NCBI GenBank assembly: GCA_025935515.1
Contig: JAICVC010000054.1
Span: 1-11,979, forward strand
Direction of reading: 5' to 3'
Origin: Sphingomonas sp.
GTDB lineage: Bacteria > Pseudomonadota > Alphaproteobacteria > Sphingomonadales > Sphingomonadaceae
DNA: 11,979 nucleotides
Position 1 is the stretch's first letter; each line of letters begins with the position of its first letter. The notes beneath the pieces are model-generated. The model worked only from the letters and a program-made list of their open reading frames with translations, was not told the origin of the DNA and ran no database searches. The position numbers were made by a program, and so were the translations under genes. Shown here in pieces: positions 1 through 6,471 of the stretch.

Positions 1-814
1 AATAGACGGCGTGAAAGCGCACGACGTCCTTGCCGATCAGGTGGACGTTGGCCGGCCAGTAGCGCTTCCACAGCTCGGTGTCGTCGGGATAGCCGAGGCC
101 GGTGATGTAATTGGTCAGCGCATCGAGCCAGACGTACATCACGTGGCTGTCGCTGCCCGGCACCGGCACGCCCCAGTCGAAGCTGGTGCGCGAGATGCTG
201 AGGTCCTTGAGCCCGCCCTCGACGAAGCGGAGGACCTCGTTGCGGCGGCTCTCCGGCCGGATGAAGCCCGGGTTGGCGGCATAATGATCGAGCAGCGGCT
301 GCTGATATTTGGACAGGCGGAAGAACCAGCTCTCCTCGACCGTCCATTCGACCGGCGTGCCCTGCGGCGACAGCTTCGCGCCGTCCTCGGCATTCACCAG
401 CTCCTCGGGCTCGTAATAAGCCTCGTCGCGGACCGAGTACCAACCCTCGTAACGGTCGAGGTACAGGTCTCCCCGCTCCTCCATTGCCGTCCAGATCGCC
501 TGACTGGCCCGGTAATGATCGGCCTGCGAGGTACGGATAAAACGATCGTATGAAACGTTAAGAGTGTCGCACATCGCTTGGAAAAGAAGCGACATTTTGT
601 CGGCAAACTCACGCGGCTCTAATTCTTCCGACCGCGCTGCCTGAGCCATTTTCAAACCGTGCTCGTCGGTCCCGGTCTGGAACCGCACGTCGCGCCCTTG
701 TGACCGCTGGAAGCGCGCCATCGCGTCGGCGGCGATCGCTTCATAGGCATGGCCGATGTGCGGCGGGCCGTTGGGGTAGCTGATCGCGGTGGTGATGTAG
801 AACGGCTCGGACAT
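1..814 (-). CDS. metG: Methionyl-tRNA synthetase, C-terminal part beyond the window
   Basis: Class I aminoacyl-tRNA synthetase that charges tRNA-Met with methionine in the cytoplasm. Translation from the ATG at 814-812 begins MSEPFYITTAISYPNGPPHI and shows the class I HIGH signature as H19-I-G-H22, followed by the family block around GTDEHGLK (residues about 48-55). Later blocks YEGWYSVRDEAYY and HLIGKDVVRFHAVY are also typical of MetRS. About 271 codons are visible; the KMSKS loop and anticodon-binding domain lie past position 1. No cysteine pairs of a zinc knuckle are seen in the connective region, which fits the knuckle-less MetRS subtype of many alphaproteobacteria. It starts 27 bases after holB ends and is probably the downstream gene of that operon. 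No strong ribosome-binding site is visible before the ATG, but the N-terminus fits the family well. Confidence 0.95.
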   Translation of the reverse strand, partial: MSEPFYITTAISYPNGPPHIGHAYEAIAADAMARFQRSQGRDVRFQTGTDEHGLKMAQAARSEELEPREFADKMSLLFQAMCDTLNVSYDRFIRTSQADHYRASQAIWTAMEERGDLYLDRYEGWYSVRDEAYYEPEELVNAEDGAKLSPQGTPVEWTVEESWFFRLSKYQQPLLDHYAANPGFIRPESRRNEVLRFVEGGLKDLSISRTSFDWGVPVPGSDSHVMYVWLDALTNYITGLGYPDDTELWKRYWPANVHLIGKDVVRFHAVY

Positions 815-841
815 GCTCGGCCCGGCCCTAGCGGCGCGCGC

Positions 842-1819
842 CTAGCGCTTCAAGGAACCGGCGTCAGCCACCTCGGCGAGGATTCCGCCGATCTGGAACA
901 CGGTCGCGGCCGGATCGAGCGACAGACGCGGCGCGACCGCCGCGAGCTCGCGCGCCTTGCCATAGGCGTCGAGCGCGCGTTCGCGCGATACTCCGTCGAG
1001 CTTGCGGGCCTCCCGCGCGATCAACGACGGGGCCAGGTCGAGGAAGGCCGAATAGCGGTCGGCGGCCGCCTTCTTGCCCAGTTCGGACGCGAGTTCCGAG
1101 CGCCGTGCATTGGTGGGATCGCCCCGACGCAGGATCGCGAGCGCGGCATCCTCCAACTTGGCAAGCCCAAGCTCGGCAAAGGCCAACGCCCTCCCCGCTG
1201 AGCCGGCCGCAAGGGAGATGATCCGCTGGCGTTCGCCCGCGGTCAGTTCGGTTTGCTGTTCGAGGATTGACGTCATGGCGTCATCGTCGAGCTTCTGGAA
1301 ATCGAGCCGCCGGCAGCGCGAGCGGATGGTCGGCAACAACCGTCCGGCGGCATGGCTGATGAGGAAGAACAAGGTATTGGCCGGTGGTTCCTCGAGCATT
1401 TTCAGGAGCGCGTTCGAGGCTTCCCTGTTGAGCTCGTCCAAGGTGTCGATCACCGCCACCCGCCACGGCGAAAGGGCCGCCGTCATACCCATGAACTCGC
1501 CCAGCTCGCGCACCTGCTTCACCGAGATGTCGCGGTTGAGATTGCCGGTCTTGTCGTTGATCATGCGCTCGAGCCACCGCATGTCAGGGTGACTGCCGGC
1601 CTCAACCAGCTTGACGATCGGGTGGTCGTCGTCGGTCTCGATGCCTGGCTTATCGAACGGTGGACCCGCGGCCTCGGCAAGCACGCGCCTCGCCGCGACA
1701 TGGGCGAACGTTGCCTTGCCCACGCCCTTCGGCCCGGCGAGCAGCCAGGCGTGGTGGAGCTTGCGCGTGGCCCAGGCTTCGCTGAATTGCGCGACCGCAC
1801 GGTCCTGGCCGACGATCAC
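842..1819 (-). CDS. holB: DNA polymerase III subunit delta' (clamp loader)
   Basis: A 325-residue AAA+ protein, the delta' subunit of the clamp loader that places the beta sliding clamp on primed DNA. The Walker A loop is GPKGVGK (residues 29-35), a Walker B-like stretch VAVIDTLDELN lies near 121-131, the conserved block NALLKMLEEPP follows near 136-146, and the SRC motif is at 167-169. The four-cysteine zinc module of E. coli delta' is not seen, as in other short alphaproteobacterial forms. It starts with GTG at 1819, and that codon overlaps the tmk stop (GTGA, 1816-1819). A good Shine-Dalgarno GGAGG lies about 10 bases upstream, inside tmk. Translational coupling to tmk is likely. The tmk-holB-metG order supports the call. 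Confidence 0.93.
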   Translation of the reverse strand: MIVGQDRAVAQFSEAWATRKLHHAWLLAGPKGVGKATFAHVAARRVLAEAAGPPFDKPGIETDDDHPIVKLVEAGSHPDMRWLERMINDKTGNLNRDISVKQVRELGEFMGMTAALSPWRVAVIDTLDELNREASNALLKMLEEPPANTLFFLISHAAGRLLPTIRSRCRRLDFQKLDDDAMTSILEQQTELTAGERQRIISLAAGSAGRALAFAELGLAKLEDAALAILRRGDPTNARRSELASELGKKAAADRYSAFLDLAPSLIAREARKLDGVSRERALDAYGKARELAAVAPRLSLDPAATVFQIGGILAEVADAGSLKR

Positions 1820-2442
1820 GGCAGCAGATCCTCCAAGGCGTCGACCAGCCGCTGGGTAACCTCGTCGGGCAGCCCCGATGCGTCAATGATTCTTACCCGG
1901 CCGGGCTCTTCGGCGGCGATCAGCCGAAAGGCCAAATCGACCTTCTGGTGATAACCCTCCGGCCTCCCGCCAATCCGGTCGCTGTCTTCGTTGTCGCGGG
2001 CGCGAGCCCTTGCGCCCCCTTCCGCAAGCGCCAGCACCAGCGTCCGATCGGGGAAATCATCCCCGATTCCGAACGCGTTGATCGACCGGACCGCTTCGAT
2101 CCCGAGCTCGCCGGCTCCGCCCTGATAGGCAAGTGAGCTATCGATGAAGCGGTCGGCCAGCACCCAGTGCCCGGCATCCAGAGCAGGCCGGATGGTCTTG
2201 TCGAGGTGATCCGCGCGCGCGGCCGCGAACAGCAAGGCTTCGGCTTGCGGTCCCCAGCGGTCCTCGCTCCCTGTCAACAACAATTCGCGGATGCGCTCGG
2301 CGCCGTCGCTTCCGCCCGGTTCGCGAGTAATCACCACCTCAATGCCGCGTTGACGAAGGGCGCCCGCCAGCGCCTTCACCTGCGTCGACTTGCCGACCCC
2401 TTCCCCGCCTTCGAGGCTGATGAATTTCCCGCGTGCCGTCAC
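1816..2442 (-). CDS. tmk: Thymidylate kinase (dTMP kinase)
   Basis: Phosphorylates dTMP to dTDP with ATP, the step needed for dTTP synthesis; cytoplasmic. The 208-residue length is normal. The P-loop EGGEGVGKST covers residues 11-20, the DRF motif (97-99) is followed by the nucleotide-binding block SSLAYQG, and an arginine-rich LID segment (RARARDNEDSDR, near residues 144-155) is present. The P-loop lacks the catalytic arginine of the eukaryotic type while the LID is arginine-rich, which matches the E. coli-like class. The start is GTG at 2442, overlapping the dacC stop in a GTGA junction (2439-2442); the stop overlaps the holB start in the same way. Co-translation with both neighbours is therefore likely. 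Confidence 0.95.
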   Translation of the reverse strand: MTARGKFISLEGGEGVGKSTQVKALAGALRQRGIEVVITREPGGSDGAERIRELLLTGSEDRWGPQAEALLFAAARADHLDKTIRPALDAGHWVLADRFIDSSLAYQGGAGELGIEAVRSINAFGIGDDFPDRTLVLALAEGGARARARDNEDSDRIGGRPEGYHQKVDLAFRLIAAEEPGRVRIIDASGLPDEVTQRLVDALEDLLP

Positions 2443-3617
2443 GCCATCCCGAACAGCGACTTGAGGCCGAGCCAGATGCGGCCGAAGAATCCGGCGCGCC
2501 CGACGTCCTCGCCGGCGACCAGGGGCACGATCTGCGGCGGCGTGTCACCGGTCGTGACGACGAGCTGCGCGACTTCCTGTCCCTTGGCGATCGGCGCGAC
2601 CAGCGGCCCATTGTAGCGGATCCTGGTCTGGATCGAGCCGGTCGAGAGCCCGGCGGGCACGGTCACGGCGAGGTTGCGCGGCGCCACCAGCGGCACTTCG
2701 CCGGAGCTGCCGAGCTGAACCCTCGCGCTGCCGACCTTCGCGCCCTGCTGGAACAGGGGCTTGGCCTGCCAGGACCCAAAACCCCACTGGATCAGCCGGG
2801 TCGATTCTTGGACCCGCGCATTCCAGCTCGGCAGTCCGGCGAGGACCTCGATCAGGCGGCGGCCGTTCTGGTCCGCGGAGCCCGTGAAGCCATAGCCCGC
2901 CTCCTCGGTGTGCCCGGTCTTGAGGCCATCGGCGCCCAGTACCTTGCCGAGAATCGGGTTGCGGTTGGCCTGGGTGATGTCCTGCCCCGATCCAAGCGTC
3001 TTGCCCCAGGTGAAGCTCGTCCGCGGATAGAAGGTCATGTAGAGTTTCGGATGACGCTCGATGCTCGCCCGGGCCAGTGTCGCAAGGTCGCGTGCAGTGA
3101 CATAGGTCCGCCCTTCGTCGGGCCAGCCGTTGGATGTGCCGAAATGGCTGTTGGTGAGGCCGATGCGCTTGGCGAGCGCGTTCATCTGGTCGGTGAACGC
3201 CTGCTCGGTGCCGGCGATGCATTCGGCCAGCACGACCGACGCGTCATTGCCGGACAAGGTCACGATGCCGTGCAGGAGATTCTCGACGCTGACCTGCTCG
3301 TTGGGCGAGAGGAACATGGTCGAGCCCGCCGCCGGCCCGTGCCATTTCTGCCACGTCTCGGGGCGCACGGTGCACATCTTGTTGAGCTGCAGCTGGCCCT
3401 TGTCGATCAGCTCGAACGCCACTTCGGTGGTCATCATCTTGGCCATCGACGCGGGCGGCATGCGGGCGTCGGCATTCTTGGCGTAGAGCGTCGCCCCCGA
3501 CGAAAGATCGATCAGGAACGCATAATTGGCAGGCGTTTCGAACTGCGGCGCCGCCGCGGGAGCGGCGCTGGCAAGCAACAAGGAGGCGGCGGTGGCGAGA
3601 AATAGGGTGCGCGGCAT
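2439..3617 (-). CDS. dacC: D-alanyl-D-alanine carboxypeptidase, PBP5/DacC type (S11)
   Basis: A low-molecular-mass penicillin-binding protein that removes the terminal D-Ala from peptidoglycan pentapeptides in the periplasm. The 392-residue product has an N-terminal signal peptide (cleavage probably after the AAA near residue 23). All three active-site motifs are present: S57-M-A-K60 with the nucleophilic serine, S122-G-N124, and K233-T-G235. A beta-rich PBP5 C-terminal domain follows (about 280-370). The last 18 residues (AGFFGRIWLGLKSLFGMA) look like the amphipathic helix that anchors PBP5-type enzymes to the inner membrane. It starts with ATG at 3617, 42 bases after mltB ends, and overlaps tmk by 4 bases. 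The exact paralogue name (dacA, dacC or dacF) is not certain from sequence alone. Confidence 0.93.
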   Translation of the reverse strand: MPRTLFLATAASLLLASAAPAAAPQFETPANYAFLIDLSSGATLYAKNADARMPPASMAKMMTTEVAFELIDKGQLQLNKMCTVRPETWQKWHGPAAGSTMFLSPNEQVSVENLLHGIVTLSGNDASVVLAECIAGTEQAFTDQMNALAKRIGLTNSHFGTSNGWPDEGRTYVTARDLATLARASIERHPKLYMTFYPRTSFTWGKTLGSGQDITQANRNPILGKVLGADGLKTGHTEEAGYGFTGSADQNGRRLIEVLAGLPSWNARVQESTRLIQWGFGSWQAKPLFQQGAKVGSARVQLGSSGEVPLVAPRNLAVTVPAGLSTGSIQTRIRYNGPLVAPIAKGQEVAQLVVTTGDTPPQIVPLVAGEDVGRAGFFGRIWLGLKSLFGMA

Positions 3618-3659
3618 CGGAATGTTCTTTGTCCCCGAATTGAAGGTGGCGGAGCCTGT

Positions 3660-4724
3660 CTATCGCCGCGCAATCGCGTTCGCCAGAACCCCGACCGAGA
3701 GCGCATAAAAATTCGAGCAATTGTAATCGAGGATTGCCCGGTAATTGCCGGTGAGCAGGTAAGCGGTCTCGTCCGGCCCGTCGGGTTCGATCAGGCTCGC
3801 CATCTCGCCATCCGGAAGCGAGCGGCCGAGCGGCGCGACTCCGAGCGTCCGCCACTCGCGCATCGTCAGCCACCGGCTGTGGCGCCGATAAACCTGAGGG
3901 CAGCGTGGCGCCGTGGTTCGGCTGACGATCGCCGCGCGATTGAGGTTCGACGGCGTGCGGACCGCGATCCCCCAGCTCGTGTTGGGCTTCCAGCCGGCAT
4001 CGCGCAGGTACATGGCGATCGACGCGAGGCCGTCGAGCTCGTTGGACCAGATGTCGGCATAGCCGTCGCCGTCGCCGTCGGCGCGCAGGCGCAGCGCGAC
4101 CGAGGGCATGAATTGCGGATAGCCGGTCGCGCCGGCCCAGCTGCCCTTCAACCGCCAGCGCGGCACGCCCTGATCCATCAGCTTCAGCGCGGCGACGAAC
4201 TCGGCTTCGAAGAAATTGCGACGGCGGCCGTAATAGCCGAGGCTCGCGAGCGCCTCGAGCAGGTCCGTCCTTCCAGTCACCGTTCCGTAGCTGGTCTCGA
4301 GGCCCCAGATCGCCATCAGGACGGAGGCATCCACTCCATAATGGGCCTCGAGCGCGCGGAGGGAATTATAATGTTCCGAATAATTGGCCTGCCCGCGCCG
4401 AACGAGCGACGCCGTGACGTGGGAGCGGAGATAAGGTGCGAGGGCCCCGACGACGCCGCTGCTGGTCCGCGCGACCGGCTCGCTGCGTTCGAGCTCGATC
4501 ACGCGATCGTTCCTGGTGAGGCTCGGCACGTTCGCCTGGATCGTCGGTTCGCGGACGCCCTGCTGCCGGGCCAGCGCCGCGAGACGGAGCTTGTATCCGT
4601 ACCACGGGTCCATCGGGGGCACGGCGTAGGACGGCGTGGTCAGGTCGGCCTGCGCGAGTTGGACGGGCGCGGGCGCGGCGCTCATCGATGCGGCGGACAG
4701 CCCCACGAACAACCAGCCGCTCAT
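3660..4724 (-). CDS. Lytic murein transglycosylase, MltB family (GH103)
   Basis: Cleaves the MurNAc-GlcNAc bond of peptidoglycan non-hydrolytically, in the periplasm. The start is set at ATG 4724, giving 354 residues, because a GGAGG lies about 11 bases upstream; an in-frame TTG at 4745 would put this Shine-Dalgarno inside the gene. The product opens with a signal-peptide-like stretch ending near VQLAQA; no lipobox is visible, so it is probably soluble rather than a lipoprotein. The catalytic block WGLETSYG places the acid glutamate at about residue 143. The family blocks GSWAGATGYPQFMPS and DGDGYADIWSNELDGLASIAMYL follow in the usual order. A C-terminal tail with LLTGNYRAILDYNCSNFYALSVGVLA is typical of the alphaproteobacterial forms. 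It heads the minus-strand run toward dacC, so peptidoglycan-modifying genes are adjacent. Confidence 0.9.
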   Translation of the reverse strand: MSGWLFVGLSAASMSAAPAPVQLAQADLTTPSYAVPPMDPWYGYKLRLAALARQQGVREPTIQANVPSLTRNDRVIELERSEPVARTSSGVVGALAPYLRSHVTASLVRRGQANYSEHYNSLRALEAHYGVDASVLMAIWGLETSYGTVTGRTDLLEALASLGYYGRRRNFFEAEFVAALKLMDQGVPRWRLKGSWAGATGYPQFMPSVALRLRADGDGDGYADIWSNELDGLASIAMYLRDAGWKPNTSWGIAVRTPSNLNRAAIVSRTTAPRCPQVYRRHSRWLTMREWRTLGVAPLGRSLPDGEMASLIEPDGPDETAYLLTGNYRAILDYNCSNFYALSVGVLANAIARR

Positions 4725-4791
4725 CCCCAACACGCCCTCCCTCAATACGACCGAGGCTAAAGTGCGAAACCCCGGTGAGGCCAGCTTGGTT

Positions 4792-4805
4792 CACCGCGCG
4801 CGGTG
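4792..4805. repeat. Perfect 14-base palindrome CACCGCGCGCGGTG
   Basis: The sequence is identical to its reverse complement over 14 bases. It lies about 70 bases upstream of the mltB start. It could be a regulator-binding site or chance in GC-rich DNA; no family is assigned. Confidence 0.4.
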
Positions 4806-4923
4806 CACAGCCCGTCCCGGCCACAATGGACGCTCTCGATTAACCGAAAGTGGCCCGACCCGCTTGAAGTGCGTGGCGGACCTAATCGAGCGCCAGTTGA
4901 TGGAAGGCCAGGAAGCCCACGAA

Positions 4924-4949
4924 TGTCTGCTTTGGGTGGAAAACGGACA
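4924..4949. repeat. Short imperfect inverted repeat, copy 1
   Basis: The left arm tgtctgcttt (4924-4933) pairs with the right arm aaaacggaca (4940-4949) at 8 of 10 positions, with ggtgg-like bases between, so the element could form a small hairpin. The left arm and loop recur at 5682-5699 on the other side of the hypothetical gene. Elements of this look occur scattered in intergenic DNA of alphaproteobacteria (from memory, not searched). Confidence 0.55.
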
Positions 4950-5009
4950 CTAAGTTGGACGCGTTACTCCGCCGTTTGGCAGTGCCTCTTCTTTTGCTAT
5001 CGAATTGCT

Positions 5010-5669
5010 GTGACCGACGACAGCGTTCCGCAATGGTTTCCGTATGCCTTCCCCTTCTTCTTTGTGGGAATGTGGCTGGTCGTCACAACGATGCTTGGCT
5101 TCCTGTCGGGCTGGTTCGGTCTGCAAGAATGGTATGCTGACGATGGAACCGAGGAGCCGCTGCTAAAATTGAGTGGGCAGTCGGGCTCCATGGGCGCGGG
5201 TGTCGCGCTGAGCGGCATCTTGAAGCTTCGAGCATACCCGTCAGGATTGGGCGTGGGTATTTGGCGCCTTTTTGGTCCATTTCAGAAGCCGCTTAAAATC
5301 CCCTGGAGTGAGATCGAAGCGGAGAAGAGCAGCAGCTTTTTCCTGCCGATGATGAAGCTGCGGCTGGGCAAACCAGCGAACGGCTCGCTGAAAATCAGTG
5401 CGCGAAGCTGGGCGCGATTGGTGGACGCAGTGCCGCAAACGGACGGCCGATGGATCCAAATGCCCGCTGTGGAGCGCGTCAGTCGTCGGTCGACGGCGCA
5501 GGCAATGTTCGTACAGTGGTTGGCGATTACGAGCCTAGCAGGAGCCTTCTTTTACTTCACTTCTCGCTCGAATGGATCGCAAGCTGCGGTGCCGCTCAGC
5601 ATATGCATTGGTTTTCCGGCGGCGGTCTTCGGCATCGGACAGCTCATACGATACGCTCGCGAAAGCTGA
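5010..5669 (+). CDS. Hypothetical membrane protein, family not recognised
   Basis: I do not recognise this protein. From the GTG at 5010 it is 219 residues. A hydrophobic segment at about 13-36 (FFFVGMWLVVTTMLGFL) is followed by a soluble region of about 130 residues, then two more hydrophobic segments at about 166-184 and 193-213. The soluble part includes LKLRAYPSGLGVGIWRLFGPF and KIPWSEIE, a beta-rich pattern reminiscent of bacterial PH-like membrane-associated domains; this is only a resemblance. The frame stays open upstream to 4803 and includes an ATG at 4923, but that ATG lies at the edge of a repeat and the added residues look non-coding. No good Shine-Dalgarno precedes the GTG, so the start is uncertain. 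By eye, base composition is less GC-rich than its neighbours, and repeat copies flank it, so acquisition or an isolated lineage-specific gene is possible. Confidence 0.65.
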   Translation: MTDDSVPQWFPYAFPFFFVGMWLVVTTMLGFLSGWFGLQEWYADDGTEEPLLKLSGQSGSMGAGVALSGILKLRAYPSGLGVGIWRLFGPFQKPLKIPWSEIEAEKSSSFFLPMMKLRLGKPANGSLKISARSWARLVDAVPQTDGRWIQMPAVERVSRRSTAQAMFVQWLAITSLAGAFFYFTSRSNGSQAAVPLSICIGFPAAVFGIGQLIRYARES

Positions 5670-5681
5670 GTCCTGTTCTAG

Positions 5682-5699
5682 TGTCTGCTTTGGGTTGGA
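5682..5699. repeat. Short repeat, copy 2 (left arm and loop only)
   Basis: tgtctgctttgggt (5682-5695) is identical to 4924-4937, and the following tgga matches gga of copy 1 with one extra base. The right arm of the inverted repeat is not preserved. It begins 13 bases after the hypothetical gene stops. Confidence 0.5.
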
Positions 5700-5749
5700 G
5701 CCGCCATAGCGAAATGACCACTTTTGTCTGAATCGTGCTGGCCTCGTGC

Positions 5750-5827
5750 GGATGGGTGGCCGAGCGGTTTATGCGGGCGGGGGCTAACCTGCGGGCAGGC
5801 CACGAAGTCGGCGGGTCTTGAAAACCG
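5750..5827 (+). pseudogene. Partial, interrupted copy of the tRNA-Ser 5' half
   Basis: Bases 5750-5771 are identical to the first 22 bases of the intact tRNA-Ser (5855-5876), covering the acceptor 5' strand and much of the D arm. After 42 unrelated bases, 5814-5827 (ggtcttgaaaaccg) matches the anticodon loop region (5884-5897), including the UGA anticodon. There is no variable arm, T arm, 3' acceptor strand or CCA, so it cannot fold as a tRNA. It lies 27 bases before the intact gene and is read as a decayed tandem duplicate or rearrangement remnant. Confidence 0.75.
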
Positions 5828-5854
5828 CGCCCGGCGCTCTGACAAGGCAACGAC

Positions 5855-5942
5855 GGATGGGTGGCCGAGCGGTTTAAGGCACCGGTCTTGAAAACCGGCG
5901 ACGTGCAAGCGTCCGTGGGTTCGAATCCCACCCCATCCGCCA
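5855..5942 (+). tRNA. tRNA-Ser, anticodon UGA
   Basis: An 88-base tRNA with encoded CCA, decoding UCA-type serine codons. The acceptor strand GGATGGG (5855-5861) pairs perfectly with CCCATCC (5932-5938), followed by discriminator G and CCA (5940-5942). The anticodon stem CCGGT/ACCGG (5882-5886/5894-5898) closes the loop CTTGAAA with anticodon TGA at 5889-5891. A class II long variable arm with a GACG/CGTC stem follows (about 5900-5913). The T arm GTGGG-TTCGAAT-CCCAC is at 5915-5931. The long variable arm and G discriminator both support serine identity. Its promoter must lie within or before the partial copy upstream. Confidence 0.97.
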
Positions 5943-5947
5943 ACCCT

Positions 5948-5982
5948 TCGCAGTCGCCCCGGACCGGTCTGTCGAACTGCGA
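5948..5982. terminator. Possible stem-loop after tRNA-Ser
   Basis: TCGCAGT (5948-5954) and ACTGCGA (5976-5982) form a perfect 7-base stem five bases past the tRNA CCA, around a 21-base loop that itself holds the palindrome GACCGGTC. No T-run follows, so it is only a possible transcript end or processing structure. Confidence 0.4.
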
Positions 5983-6026
5983 GGCGTGAGATCCCCGCCC
6001 TTGCTAAACATTCAGCTTGCGTTCAC

Positions 6027-6040
6027 GCTACAAATGTAGC
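6027..6040. promoter_or_regulatory. BlaI/MecI-type operator, copy 1
   Basis: GCTACA-AA-TGTAGC is a perfect inverted repeat of 6-base arms around two bases. The core TACAnnTGTA is the known recognition pattern of the BlaI/MecI repressor family. It lies about 50 bases upstream of the blaI-like start, so autorepression of the operon is inferred. Confidence 0.85.
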
Positions 6041-6045
6041 ACACA

Positions 6046-6057
6046 CTACAAATGTAG
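6046..6057. promoter_or_regulatory. BlaI/MecI-type operator, copy 2
   Basis: CTACAAATGTAG is identical to the 12-base core of copy 1, offset by 18 bases and separated by cacaca. Two sites close together suggest cooperative binding of repressor dimers across the promoter. A clear -35/-10 pair could not be assigned, although TTGCGT at 6017-6022 is a possible -35. Confidence 0.85.
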
Positions 6058-6090
6058 CGCGGCGAATCTGCCGTGCGTGAAAGGACCAAG

Positions 6091-6471
6091 ATGCTCAGCA
6101 AGCTGCCGCCCCGTGAACGCCAGATCGTGGATATCCTCTACGAAAGAGGTGCCCTCCCAGTCGCCGATATCTGCGATGCCCTGCCGGTCGAGCTGAGCGG
6201 CTCCGCGGTCCGGGCGATGCTCAAACGACTCGAGGACAAGGGCTTTGTGCAGCGCGCGGAGTCCGAGCGGGGTTATCTCTACAGCCCCGTCGTTTCCGAA
6301 ACCGCCGCCAAGAAATCGGCGCTGAGCGAGATCGTCCGGGTGTTCTTCAACGGCTCGCCGGCGAGCGCCGCCAGCGCCTTGCTCGGCATGTCCGACAAGC
6401 TCAAGGAAGACGAGCTCAGCGAGCTCGAACAGATGATCGCACGCGCGCGAAAGGCAAAAGGGGGCCAGTAA
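6091..6471 (+). CDS. BlaI/MecI/CopY-family transcriptional repressor
   Basis: A 126-residue winged-helix repressor. ATG 6091 is chosen because AAGGA at 6081-6085 sits 5 bases upstream; a GTG at 6073 in the same frame would overrun that site. The N-terminal half shows the family's DNA-binding domain: LPPRERQIVDILYERG, then a recognition region GSAVRAMLKRLEDKGFV and the wing RGYLYSP. The C-terminal half is a helical dimerisation region with alanine/serine-rich helices. In this family the repressor dimer is inactivated by proteolysis that follows signalling by the partner M56 protease. The next gene is exactly such a protease, its ATG sharing one base with this stop (TAATG). The two operator copies upstream match the family's site, so it probably represses its own operon. 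Confidence 0.93.
   Translation: MLSKLPPRERQIVDILYERGALPVADICDALPVELSGSAVRAMLKRLEDKGFVQRAESERGYLYSPVVSETAAKKSALSEIVRVFFNGSPASAASALLGMSDKLKEDELSELEQMIARARKAKGGQ

Larger units (their letters stand above)
4725..5009. other. Intergenic region between mltB and a hypothetical gene
   Basis: This 285-base stretch separates the divergent mltB gene from the plus-strand hypothetical gene. It must hold the promoter of the mltB-metG run, but no clear -35/-10 pair stands out. It contains a perfect 14-base GC-rich palindrome (4792-4805) and one copy of a short imperfect inverted repeat (4924-4949). Open frames read through it look like noise. If the downstream gene used the ATG at 4923, its first codons would come from the repeat. 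Confidence 0.6.

Noticed and set aside
2433..3605. Plus-strand open frame of 390 residues opposite dacC
   Set aside because: The residues are rich in Arg, Gly, Ala and Asp with no domain, signal peptide or ribosome-binding site, as expected for the antisense of a GC-rich gene; the minus strand encodes a clear PBP5 homologue.
3879..4760. Plus-strand open frame of 293 residues opposite mltB
   Set aside because: It is an antisense shadow of the lytic transglycosylase with no supporting features.
5750..5942. The two tRNA-Ser sequences as att sites of an integrated element
   Set aside because: The duplicated part is the 5' half, no integrase is in the window, and the interval between copies is only a few dozen bases.
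5644..5943. Minus-strand open frame of 99 residues beginning MADGVGFEPT
   Set aside because: It is the antisense reading of the tRNA-Ser gene and its partial copy, a well-known false gene call.
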